From NCBI GenBank assembly GCA_030427505.1, contig JAUICH010000004.1, forward strand, positions 124,001 to 188,000: a stretch of 64,000 nucleotides of DNA, in the 5' to 3' direction. Position numbers and translations under genes: made by a program. The stretch's first letter is position 1. Each line of letters starts with the position of its first letter. Positions 55,029 to 63,385 of the stretch are shown here, piece after piece. Source of the stretch: Verrucomicrobiia bacterium. GTDB taxonomy: Bacteria; Verrucomicrobiota; Verrucomicrobiia; Verrucomicrobiales; DEV007. Below the pieces are notes generated by a model, which saw nothing but the letters and a program-made list of their open reading frames with translations, was not told the origin of the DNA and did not search any database.

Positions 55029-56849
55029 ATGAAACCTTTCTCCCCCCGGATTGGCGCTTTGGCTTGGTTTTTCGTTTTCATTTCAGGGCTGACTCTCTTT
55101 CTCCTAGGAGGTGGGCGGCTCAGCTCCCCTGCCCTGGCTCAGGATACCGATGATGCGGTGGCGGACCGGGTGTTTTTGAATGGGAAGATCGTGACGGTGG
55201 ATGCGGAGTTCTCCCTGGCGGAGGCTTTGGCGGTGCGGGGGGAGCGGCTGCTGGCAGTGGGGTCTGATGAGGTGGTCCGGAAATTGGCAGGACCAGGGAC
55301 GGTGGTGGTGGACCTGGCGGGCGCGGTGGTGCTACCGGGGTTGATCGATTCTCATGTGCACGCGGTAGGGGCGTCGATGTTTGAGTACGACCACGAGGTG
55401 CCGGAGATGGAATCCATCGCGGATGTGCTGGCGTATGTGAAGAGCCGGGCGGCGGAGCAGGCGGAGGGCGACTGGATTGGGCTGTCGCAGGTGTTCATCA
55501 CGCGGCTGCGGGAGCGGCGGTTCCCGACACGGGCGGAGCTGGACTCGGTGGCGCCGAAGCATCCGGTGCTGTTTCGCACGGGGCCGGACGCGGCGCTGAA
55601 CTCGCTGGCGCTGGAGCGTTCGGGGATCGACCGGGACTTTGAATTGCCGGAGGGCTCGAACGCGAAGATCGAGCGCGACCCGGCGACCGGGGAACCGACG
55701 GGCATCATCCGCACGGCGGGCGGACTGGTGAAGGTCACGCCGGACCAGAATCCTAAGCCTTCGCCGGATTTCGAAAAGCGGCTGGCGCGGCTGAAGGAAC
55801 TGCTGCACGACTACAACCGGGTGGGCCTGACGGGGGTGCACGCCCGGAACGTCAGCGGCAGTTCGCTCCGTTTGTATGAAGAACTGCGGCAGCGCGGCGA
55901 GCTGTCCTGCCGGGTGTATATCTACCACGGCATCAATGCCGGGGCGGACCTAGAGGACATCAAGGCGCGGGTGAAGGAGATCGCGGCCCACCCACTGCAT
56001 GAGTATGACAACCGCCTCTGGCTGCGGGGCATCAAGATGTTCCTGGACGGCGGTATGCTGACGGGCAGCGCCTACATGAAGGAGCCCTGGGGCGTCAGCG
56101 AGATCTATGGCATTACGGATCCGGAGTATCGCGGGATTCGCTACGCGGAGCCGGACAAGGTCTATGAGATCGCGAAGACGGTGCTGGAGAATGACCTGCA
56201 GATGACGGCGCACGCCGTGGGCGATGGCGCGGTGGAAACGCTGGTGAATGCGTATGCGCGCATCGCGGAGAACGACTTCCCGGTCCGCGATAAGCGGCCC
56301 TGCGTGACGCACTGCAATTTCATGTCGCCCGAGGCCATCGGGAAGATGGCGAAGTATGGCATTGTCTGCGATCTCCAGCCCGCCTGGCTGTGGCTGGATG
56401 GCTCCACGCTAACGAAGCAGTTTGGACGCGACCGGCTGCGATGGTTCCAGCCCTACGCGACGCTGTTTGAAAAGGGTATTACGGTGGGCGGAGGCAGCGA
56501 CCACATGCAGAAGGTGGGCAGCTTCCGTTCGGTGAATCCCTACAATCCCTTCCTCGGCATGTGGATCGCCCTGACCAGAGAACCCCGCTGGATGGAAGAC
56601 AATGGCGGCAACCCGGTGCTGCACCCAGAGCAGCGGATTTCCCGCGAGCAGGCGATTCGCCTCTACACGATTAACAACGCCCGCATCTCGTTTGAGGAGA
56701 AGGAGAAGGGTTCGCTGGAAACAGGGAAGCTGGCGGACTTCATCGTCCTGGATCGCGACATCCTGGAGTGCCCAGTCGAGGAGATCCGGGAGATCGAAGT
56801 GAAGGAGACGTGGGTTGGCGGGGAGCGGGTTTGGAAACGGGAGTCGTGA
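55029..56849 (+). CDS. YtcJ-type amidohydrolase (amidohydrolase_3), exported
   Basis: About 606 residues. A signal peptide (GALAWFFVFISGLTLFLLGGG) precedes VFLNGKIVTVDAEFSLAEALAVRGERLLAVGSDE, then VVLPGLIDSHVHAVG with the DxHxH metal site, and the YtcJ-family parts LWLRGIKMFLDGGMLTGSAYM, QMTAHAVGDGAVETLVNAY, PCVTHCNFMSPEAIGKMAKYGIV and GGSDHMQKVGSF. The last supplies the catalytic Asp. The C-terminal beta-sandwich ends FIVLDRDILECPVEEIREIEVKETWVGG. Substrates of YtcJ-like enzymes are mostly N-acyl or cyclic amide compounds and are unknown here. The ATG at 55029 is preferred to 54993 for the signal peptide. Confidence 0.9.
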   Translation: MKPFSPRIGALAWFFVFISGLTLFLLGGGRLSSPALAQDTDDAVADRVFLNGKIVTVDAEFSLAEALAVRGERLLAVGSDEVVRKLAGPGTVVVDLAGAVVLPGLIDSHVHAVGASMFEYDHEVPEMESIADVLAYVKSRAAEQAEGDWIGLSQVFITRLRERRFPTRAELDSVAPKHPVLFRTGPDAALNSLALERSGIDRDFELPEGSNAKIERDPATGEPTGIIRTAGGLVKVTPDQNPKPSPDFEKRLARLKELLHDYNRVGLTGVHARNVSGSSLRLYEELRQRGELSCRVYIYHGINAGADLEDIKARVKEIAAHPLHEYDNRLWLRGIKMFLDGGMLTGSAYMKEPWGVSEIYGITDPEYRGIRYAEPDKVYEIAKTVLENDLQMTAHAVGDGAVETLVNAYARIAENDFPVRDKRPCVTHCNFMSPEAIGKMAKYGIVCDLQPAWLWLDGSTLTKQFGRDRLRWFQPYATLFEKGITVGGGSDHMQKVGSFRSVNPYNPFLGMWIALTREPRWMEDNGGNPVLHPEQRISREQAIRLYTINNARISFEEKEKGSLETGKLADFIVLDRDILECPVEEIREIEVKETWVGGERVWKRES

Positions 56850-56981
56850 TGAAATTCGAAAGGGGGTCGCGCACATTTTTGTTGCACGAATCGATTCGAA
56901 ATGAACTTTCTAGCAGAAGGTTACTAACAAATTTAGTAGGCAATATTTCTTGCAAGTTCACTATTTAGCGTAGCAATCGAT

Positions 56982-57515
56982 ATGTGTGATGAAATCGAAG
57001 CCCTTCACAGGCAATTCTCTGCCGTTCGAAGGTGGCTGAATGAGAATCAGGGGTTGGCAAGTTGGATGCAATCGGTGGGTGTTGTAACCGCGTTAGTATT
57101 TGGTTCGATTCAAGTGTACCAGGCGACCAACGCCATCCAAGCATCAGCTGATGCCAACGAGATTGCCCTTGAGAACAGTGCCAGCGATTTGTTGATGGAA
57201 ATCAACCGCGCGGCTTTGGATCACCCGGAAGCTGCCGGCGACTATCCTAAACACAAAAGGCTTCATCTTCTACGGCTACACTATTTTCACCGGGTTTATG
57301 GACTTCGCCGGCAAGGTTTCATAGGAGACGACGCTTTTGAAGCGGAGACCGAGTATTTGAAGTGGGCTGGGACATTGCCTGACTTTCTTGAGATCTGGGA
57401 AGACTTTAGGAAACAGTATCCGTCGGACTTCCGACTCTGGGCAGACACCACTCTGGGCCGATCTGAAAACGCAAGCCAAGGAGGTTCGGAAATTTTGCCG
57501 CCAGAGCAGAAGTAA
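56982..57515 (+). CDS. Single-pass membrane protein, unknown
   Basis: The 177-residue protein has a cytoplasmic-type N-terminus (CDEIEALHRQFSAVRRWLNENQG), one hydrophobic segment (WMQSVGVVTALVFGSIQVYQA), and a helical C-terminal part (LLRLHYFHRVYGLRRQGFIGDDAFEAETEYLKWAGTLPDFLEIWEDFRKQYPSDFRLW). Composition is more AT-rich than the flanks. I do not recognise the family; it resembles small membrane proteins common in genomic islands. Confidence 0.6.
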   Translation: MCDEIEALHRQFSAVRRWLNENQGLASWMQSVGVVTALVFGSIQVYQATNAIQASADANEIALENSASDLLMEINRAALDHPEAAGDYPKHKRLHLLRLHYFHRVYGLRRQGFIGDDAFEAETEYLKWAGTLPDFLEIWEDFRKQYPSDFRLWADTTLGRSENASQGGSEILPPEQK

Positions 57516-57604
57516 CAATCAAACACTTTAAAAGATCGGATTAGCTCTCCCGCCCGGAGACCAGCACACCACTTCAAGTCACTTAATTTTCCTCTTCTTC
57601 AAAA

Positions 57605-57934
57605 ATGACCGAGCATGCCCATCGATTTCAGCCTGAGGAATGGAAGTTTGCCTGCGCGGCTGACACGCTTTCCTACTGCACTCAGAAGGTTCTGGACCCG
57701 GCTTACTTCATCGAGGAAGTCTATCGCGATCACGACGGGGACTGGCAGATCTTTCACAATAGGGGTGAGGCTGACAGCCCGCCCAAGTTGTTCTGCCTGG
57801 GCTGCGTCTGTGACTTTGATCCCTCTGTCATGCAACTGCACGACCTAGCGCCAGGGTGGTTTGCCTAGCGGGACTCTCCGGAGAACGAATGGACCCGGCA
57901 GCCGTTTGAACAGCAGGAGGAGGTAGAAGCCTGA
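57605..57934 (+). pseudogene. Imm33/DUF2185-like protein with premature TAG
   Basis: The open frame codes 87 residues (57605-57868), ending DFDPSVMQLHDLAPGWFA at a TAG. It resembles the Imm33 (formerly DUF2185) family: VLDPAYFIEEVYRDHDGDWQIFH and later DPSVMQLHDLAPGW. Reading through the TAG continues in frame for 21 codons as RDSPENEWTRQPFEQQEEVEA to a TGA at 57932, and such proteins commonly continue with a W-R-x-S-P pattern at exactly this place. The TAG therefore looks like a mutated TGG. The shortened protein may still fold. It would be an immunity protein of a contact toxin system by family inference. Confidence 0.7.
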
Positions 57935-57950
57935 GCCGCTCGCCATTCCC

Positions 57951-58781
57951 CTACTCGAAGCTAACCGAAAAGTCCTCCAGCTTCAAGGTGCTGGAGCCGG
58001 ACACCGGTTCGATGCCGAGGGCGAGGCCGGTGAACCATTCTTCGCCGGTGATCTGGCCTTGGGACTGGAGAAAGTCGAGGGCGGCTTTGAAGTCAATGAC
58101 GCCGGTGAGGACATCTTCTCTGTTAGCGGGGAGGAACATGTGGAAGGGACTGTGGGGGGCGGGTTGTTTGGTCACGTTCCAGGCACGGCCGGTGGCGTCG
58201 GTGTAAGCGCCGACGGGTTCGCCGGATTCGGCAAAGGGAATGGCGGACTTGGCGGCGTGGAGGAAGAAGCCGACTTCGGCGGCCTTCGGCTCTCCGCTCG
58301 GGTCGCCGGCCAGGAAGAACTCGGTGAGCACGTTGAACTCGCCGATGCCACGGGCGAAGGAGAGACTGAAGGTTTCGCTGAGGGTGGCGATGTCCTTCAC
58401 CCGGCGGGGAGCGGCGGGGGTTTCCGGCACGCCGCCGTGGAAGCTGCCGTAGGACACGGCGTGGTAGCCATAGACACCCGTATGCTTCGGCGCCACGAGC
58501 GGCCAGTGCCAGGCAATCTCCACGCTGCCGGGAAACTCTGCCGGGCGGACGGTCATCTCATCCGCAAAGTCCACCCCGTGCGCTAGCTTCGGACCGCCTT
58601 CCACATCGACGGACCACGGGCTGGCATAGGCGATGTAGCGGCCCTGGGTGTAAAACTCTCGATCGGCCAGGACGCGGGGCGCTCCGCCTTCCTCCGCGAG
58701 GGTGGTGTTGTCAGTGAACCCCGCCAGCGAGGGAAGGGCGAAGAAGGCCAGGACGCGAAGACAGAAGCGATGTGGGTTCAT
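57951..58781 (-). CDS. GH12-like secreted glucanase
   Basis: About 276 residues with a signal peptide (MNPHRFCLRVLAFFALPSLAG). The sequence follows the GH12 concanavalin-like layout: YIAYASPWSVDVEGGPKLAHGVDF, VEIAWHWPLVAPKHTGVYGYHAVSYGS, FNVLTEFFLAGDPSGEPKAAEVGFFLHAAKS with a nucleophile-like Glu, and at the end FTGLALGIEPVSGSSTLKLEDFSVSFE with an acid/base-like Glu. GH12 enzymes cut beta-1,4-glucans or xyloglucan. A longer frame to 58907 would add a basic 42-residue leader and overlap the upstream region. Catalysis is inferred from these motifs only. Confidence 0.65.
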   Translation of the reverse strand: MNPHRFCLRVLAFFALPSLAGFTDNTTLAEEGGAPRVLADREFYTQGRYIAYASPWSVDVEGGPKLAHGVDFADEMTVRPAEFPGSVEIAWHWPLVAPKHTGVYGYHAVSYGSFHGGVPETPAAPRRVKDIATLSETFSLSFARGIGEFNVLTEFFLAGDPSGEPKAAEVGFFLHAAKSAIPFAESGEPVGAYTDATGRAWNVTKQPAPHSPFHMFLPANREDVLTGVIDFKAALDFLQSQGQITGEEWFTGLALGIEPVSGSSTLKLEDFSVSFE

Positions 58782-58987
58782 TAACAAGAACGGTGCCGGA
58801 GTGTAGGCGGAACGGCGGTGTTTTCCAAGACGATCGAAACGCAGCGGCTTTCTCCCGTGGAAGGAAAAGCGGCGGGGTTGCGGAAGGCGGACGCTTGGCC
58901 TTGCCAAGGCGGGCGATGGGAGGGAAATATGATGGCTTTCCCTTTATACCCCATTACCCCAGACTTTCACCCTCACCGACGACGCCC

Positions 58988-59743
58988 ATGGACCAGAAGA
59001 ACCTTGACGCCATGCTGCGGCTGCACTCCATGTGGCTGGGCTCGGGACGCTGTCATGGCGACCGGGCCATTGCCTATCGCGAGGATCTGCGGGGTATAAA
59101 CCTGTCCGATGAAACCCTCCGGGAAGCAGCCATGATCGAGGCCGACCTGAGTGGCGCCAACCTGTATGGCACCAATCTGATAGAGGCAGAGCTGGAGGGC
59201 GCGAACCTTAGCGGGGCGACTCTGACGGAAACCGAACTGACGGGGGCGGACTTGTCTTCCGTGGATCTGTCCGGCGCGTCGCTGACGGCCACCCAGTTGG
59301 ATGGGGCTTACCTGGAAGAGGCCATCCTAGCCGGAGCATCGCTGGACTGCACAAATCTGAAGGGGGCTACGCTGAAAAAGGCCCGCGTGGGAAACGCCTG
59401 CTTCCGCGACGCGGAACTGGAGGGCGCGAACCTAAGCGGAGCTGATCTGCGGGAGACGATCTTTATCCGCACAAATCTGCGGGGCGCAAACCTGGAAGGC
59501 GCGCGGCTGGGACGGACGATCTTTGTGGATTCGGACCTAACGGGCGCAATGCTTGCCGCGCTTCAGATGGAGTCCGCCTGCGTCCTGGACGCACCGTCCC
59601 GCGCCAAGTCCGGCGAGTTGCCTCCGGAATTCCTCGAGCACTGCGGTGAGGATCTTGGGCAGGTAAACCCCGCCCTGCTGAATGAGGAAGACCTGACGCC
59701 GGAGGGCATTTCGGCCATCGCGAACGCGGTATTTGGGAAATAG
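58988..59743 (+). CDS. Pentapeptide repeat protein
   Basis: About 251 residues. After a short leading part (MDQKNLDAMLRLHSMWLGSGRCHGDRA) the protein consists of A(D/N)LxG repeats: ADLSGANLYG, AELEGANLSG, ADLSSVDLSG, ASLDCTNLKG, AELEGANLSGADL and ANLEGARLG, about 18 in all, which form a right-handed beta-helix. Some members mimic DNA or bind gyrase; others are of unknown role. The C-terminus has an unrelated helical end (PPEFLEHCGEDLGQVNPALLNEEDL). The ATG at 58988 is preferred because the upstream reading overlaps the GH12 leader on the other strand. Confidence 0.88.
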   Translation: MDQKNLDAMLRLHSMWLGSGRCHGDRAIAYREDLRGINLSDETLREAAMIEADLSGANLYGTNLIEAELEGANLSGATLTETELTGADLSSVDLSGASLTATQLDGAYLEEAILAGASLDCTNLKGATLKKARVGNACFRDAELEGANLSGADLRETIFIRTNLRGANLEGARLGRTIFVDSDLTGAMLAALQMESACVLDAPSRAKSGELPPEFLEHCGEDLGQVNPALLNEEDLTPEGISAIANAVFGK

Positions 59744-59843
59744 CGTATGCCGTCAAGATAAGGAGGCGTGGCTGATTCAGCCCGCCACACCGCTATGCCC
59801 AGAGGAGCGAACCGAACCTGGGCATCCTTCTCCACGCCGCCCT

Positions 59844-62800
59844 CTACTCCGAAGACTTGATCAAGAAAGGGCGGGGCTCCGGAAATTCCAGGAGGTTATC
59901 GGTAAGAGGAGCTTTCACGGCAAGGCCCCGAGGCGTGACTTCGTACCAGTTCCCTTCCACAAACGGAGTAAGATCCACCTCCGAGGCGGATGGGTCTGAG
60001 GAATGGGGGTGCCAAATCCGGATGGTCTGGGCGGCGTCCAGCGAAATGAGGGACGCACTGGGGCGGCTGAAGGTAAGGTCCCGTATCTTGGAGGAAGTGT
60101 TTCCGCCCGTGAAGGGATGGGTGGAAGTCTCACCGGTAGCCAGGTCGTAATGGCGAATTTGGTTTCCAGTCGCGACTGCGAGGCGGTGACCAGTGGAGTC
60201 AATACTAACGCCAGAGATAGGCAAATCAAACTGGTCCTGTTTAGGGGTGGTGAGCCGGTGGTTGGCGACGTCCCACACGCAGAGCTCGCGATCTCCGGCG
60301 GAGATCAGTTCGTCTCCCCACTTGCTAAAGACCAAGTGCTCCGGCTTACTTGAATGGGCAGACAAGAGCGGTCCCTGGGGCTTGCCAGTTTCCAGGTTCC
60401 AAAACTGGATGGAGCCGTCCTCATAGGACGCCGCCAGAAGGCCGCCCTGGGGGGCAAACTCCAGCGCCGCGACGGCGGATTTCTCAGGATGGCTCAGGGG
60501 CGCGCAGTAGGGATCGTCGGTGTAGAGATCGACCGCATGAATGGTGTCTCCGCGGGCGAAAGCCAGAATCTCGCCATGGGCATCCAGAGCCAGGCTCGCC
60601 ACCCGGTCGGAATACGAATCCCCCGCCGTGTCGCCCAGGTCCGCGAGATAGAAGGGATAGCCGCCAAGCAGGTCCCACACGCGGACGGTTTTGTCTTCAC
60701 TGGAGGAAGCCAGGAATCTTCCGTCAGCGCTGAAGGCGAGATGGAAAACGAAATCCGTATGCCCGGTCAATGGTGCGCGAGCCGGCTGTCCGGTCAGGGA
60801 ATTCATGAGGTGGATGGAGCCTTTGGACGACCGGGTTGGACTCCAGGCTACTTCCCTGCCGCCGGGGCTGAGAACAGCTTTGTCGAAAGGACCTATCTCC
60901 AGGGGAAGACTCGTTCCTGGAGACGCGGTATAGGAAAGATCGAAGCAATGCAGCCGGTGATCCTTGGCACCGGCGATGAGCGTTTTACCTCCTGGGCTAA
61001 GGTCCACATCCAAAACACGAAAGAGACCGCTGGCGAGAAGCGCCAGAGGTTCGCCAGTCGCGGCATCCCAGAGCCGGATGGAGCCATCGTAGCCGCCCGT
61101 AATGAGGCCCGCCCCGTCAGGAGTAAAAACCAGGTCTTCAATCTCCTCCCGGTGGGCATAGACGGGAGGGTAGCGAAGTGAACTCGTTTTCAGGTCCCAA
61201 ATGCGGAAAATGCCCTCTCTGTCTCCGGTGGCCAGAGCAGATCCGTCCGGACTGAGGGCGAGTGTATTGACTTCGGCATCCTGACCCTCCAAAACTGGGC
61301 CAGTGACTTTCCCGGTGGCAAAGTCCACGAACGCGGGGGCATCCGCGCTGGGCCCAAGCACCAGGGTCTTGCTATCCGGAAGAAAGGTCAGGAACTCCGT
61401 GCTCCTGCCAGGGACTTCCATCGGGAAACCGTCCAGACACTCACCGGTTCGGGCATTCCAGACACAGTACCAAACGCCCGACGTGCCCGCGGCGATCCAC
61501 TTGCCATCGGGACTGAATGAGAGGCTTGAAATCGGAAACTCCATATCCGTGAGTGGTTTTCCCACGGGTCCTCCAGTGGCCACATCCCAAAGGCGAACGG
61601 TGGTGTCTGCGCCGGCTGAGGCCAGGAGCCTTTGGTCCGGGCTGAATTTCAGGACATAGACCGAGTCTTCGTGGCCAATAAGAGGGGCACCAAGGGCGTC
61701 CCCGGTGGCGGCGTCCCAGAGGCGGATGGTGTGGTCCACGGAGCCTGTGGCATAAAGACTGCCGTCCGGACTGAAAGCCACGGTCAAGATTCCGCCATCA
61801 TGACCGGACCGTTCCGTCTGAGAGGGGCCAAGAAGCTCGCCAGTCTGGGGATTCCACAATTGGATGACCTGCTCCAGACCCGCTGTTGCCAGCCGATCGC
61901 CCGAAGGACTGAAAGCCAGCGACTCGACCCAGGAGGTACCGCCTTCCAGCTTTCTCAGAGCCTTCCCGGATCCGGAGTCCCAAATCTGAATAACATCGTC
62001 CCGGAAACTGGCGACCAGTTGTTTCCCGTCGGCTGAAATCGCCAGAGCCTGAGGAGCGGCCATCCCCGGCTGGCCGTCTCGCTCAAAAGAGAGGCTCAGA
62101 AGCTTTCCGGACTTGATGTCGAAGGCTCGAATGCCCTGGTAGTTTCCGACATAGACCACGTCCCCCCGGGGATTGAAGACGACCATCTCCGGCAGTCCTT
62201 TGTGGCCGGACAGGGGGGCTCCCGCGGGCTTTCCGGTCGCCACCTCCCAAAGCTGGAGCGGCTCGACAAACGAACCGTTGGCTAAAAGAGAGCCGTCCGC
62301 ACTGAAGACCAGGAGGTCCATGTCCCGGCTCCCGGACGGTATCTCCCGGACGAGCGTGCCCTGGGCGGCGTCCCAAAGCTGAATGATGGCCTGGCTTTCC
62401 CTTGAGACAGCGGTGGCGAGGATCTTTCCATCCGGACTGAAGTGGAGCCCCGGCCCCGACATGGAGTCCTCCGCAAGCGGCGGCCCGCGCCGCTCTCCGG
62501 TAGCCGCGTCCCAGAGTTGCACCTGCCCCCGTTCTCCACGCGTGGCGGCCACCCGGCCATCCGCACTGACGGCGAGGAACTTGAATGATCCCACGACGGA
62601 GGGCGCGGGCGAACTGCCCGTCAGTTCGCCGGTAGCGGCGTCCCACTCACGGGAGGATCCATTGGGACAACGGGCCAGGAGCGTGCCTCCATCCGGGCTG
62701 AAGGAAAGCGTGGGAACGGAAGTCCCGTTTGCAAATTCATATTCATAGTGGATCCGGCCGGGGGTACAGCCCACGGGAAGGCTGGAAAGGGCCAGGAAGG

Positions 62801-63212
62801 CGCGAATCTGTTCCTGAATCTTCTGAAGGGACCCGGAGGGAGAATCGCCGGAAAAGAGAATGGGGTACCGGCGGGCGAACTCGGGACCTGCCGCCAGGGC
62901 TTTCGCCCGGCCAAACCCTTCAAAGCCAATGGCGTGGGCGGCAAACATGGCGGCGGCGAAGTAGTCCGGGATATCCCCCGAGACGGCTTGGCGGGACTTT
63001 TCCAGCCAGTATTCCGCCGAAATGGCTTGTTGTTTTGTCAGGGCGGCCTCCAGCTCGGCGCGGGTATAGTCTGCAAAGGGACCGCTTTCCGGGGAAGTGT
63101 CTTCCCTTGAGGACTGAGCCAGGACCTGCCGAGGCGGAAGGAAGAAACACACGGACACAAAGGCCAGCAGGATCAGCCCAACGGCTGAGGCACGCCCGAA
63201 TCGGGATGTCAT
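59844..63212 (-). CDS. Large exported WD40 repeat protein
   Basis: About 1122 residues. A signal peptide (ASAVGLILLAFVSVCFFLPPRQVLAQ) leads to a helical region (TRAELEAALTKQQAISAEYWLEKSRQAVSGD, about 150 residues) and then around 16-18 WD40 blades, for example FSPDGSLYATGSVDHTIRLWDAATGDALG and FTPDGAGLITGGYDGSIRLWDAATGEPLA. No kinase, caspase or NACHT domain precedes them, unlike many bacterial WD40 proteins. It is probably a periplasmic or surface scaffold. The ATG at 63212 is preferred to an upstream one that would put 15 polar residues before the signal. It is divergent from the SHD1 protein. Confidence 0.9.
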   Translation of the reverse strand: MTSRFGRASAVGLILLAFVSVCFFLPPRQVLAQSSREDTSPESGPFADYTRAELEAALTKQQAISAEYWLEKSRQAVSGDIPDYFAAAMFAAHAIGFEGFGRAKALAAGPEFARRYPILFSGDSPSGSLQKIQEQIRAFLALSSLPVGCTPGRIHYEYEFANGTSVPTLSFSPDGGTLLARCPNGSSREWDAATGELTGSSPAPSVVGSFKFLAVSADGRVAATRGERGQVQLWDAATGERRGPPLAEDSMSGPGLHFSPDGKILATAVSRESQAIIQLWDAAQGTLVREIPSGSRDMDLLVFSADGSLLANGSFVEPLQLWEVATGKPAGAPLSGHKGLPEMVVFNPRGDVVYVGNYQGIRAFDIKSGKLLSLSFERDGQPGMAAPQALAISADGKQLVASFRDDVIQIWDSGSGKALRKLEGGTSWVESLAFSPSGDRLATAGLEQVIQLWNPQTGELLGPSQTERSGHDGGILTVAFSPDGSLYATGSVDHTIRLWDAATGDALGAPLIGHEDSVYVLKFSPDQRLLASAGADTTVRLWDVATGGPVGKPLTDMEFPISSLSFSPDGKWIAAGTSGVWYCVWNARTGECLDGFPMEVPGRSTEFLTFLPDSKTLVLGPSADAPAFVDFATGKVTGPVLEGQDAEVNTLALSPDGSALATGDREGIFRIWDLKTSSLRYPPVYAHREEIEDLVFTPDGAGLITGGYDGSIRLWDAATGEPLALLASGLFRVLDVDLSPGGKTLIAGAKDHRLHCFDLSYTASPGTSLPLEIGPFDKAVLSPGGREVAWSPTRSSKGSIHLMNSLTGQPARAPLTGHTDFVFHLAFSADGRFLASSSEDKTVRVWDLLGGYPFYLADLGDTAGDSYSDRVASLALDAHGEILAFARGDTIHAVDLYTDDPYCAPLSHPEKSAVAALEFAPQGGLLAASYEDGSIQFWNLETGKPQGPLLSAHSSKPEHLVFSKWGDELISAGDRELCVWDVANHRLTTPKQDQFDLPISGVSIDSTGHRLAVATGNQIRHYDLATGETSTHPFTGGNTSSKIRDLTFSRPSASLISLDAAQTIRIWHPHSSDPSASEVDLTPFVEGNWYEVTPRGLAVKAPLTDNLLEFPEPRPFLIKSSE

Positions 63213-63385
63213 GCCAGGCAAGGGGCCCGAGTTAGAAAAGTCCAGACGGCAAGTCATGCCTGAGAAGAGGTGCTATGCCATGAAAGGACTTGCTTGTCAT
63301 CCAAAAAGGCAGGTGACGGACATTTGACTCCCCCGCCCTGTCCGCCAGCTTGCCAGAGGGTGGGACCATCGCTAACGTGGTTGGA

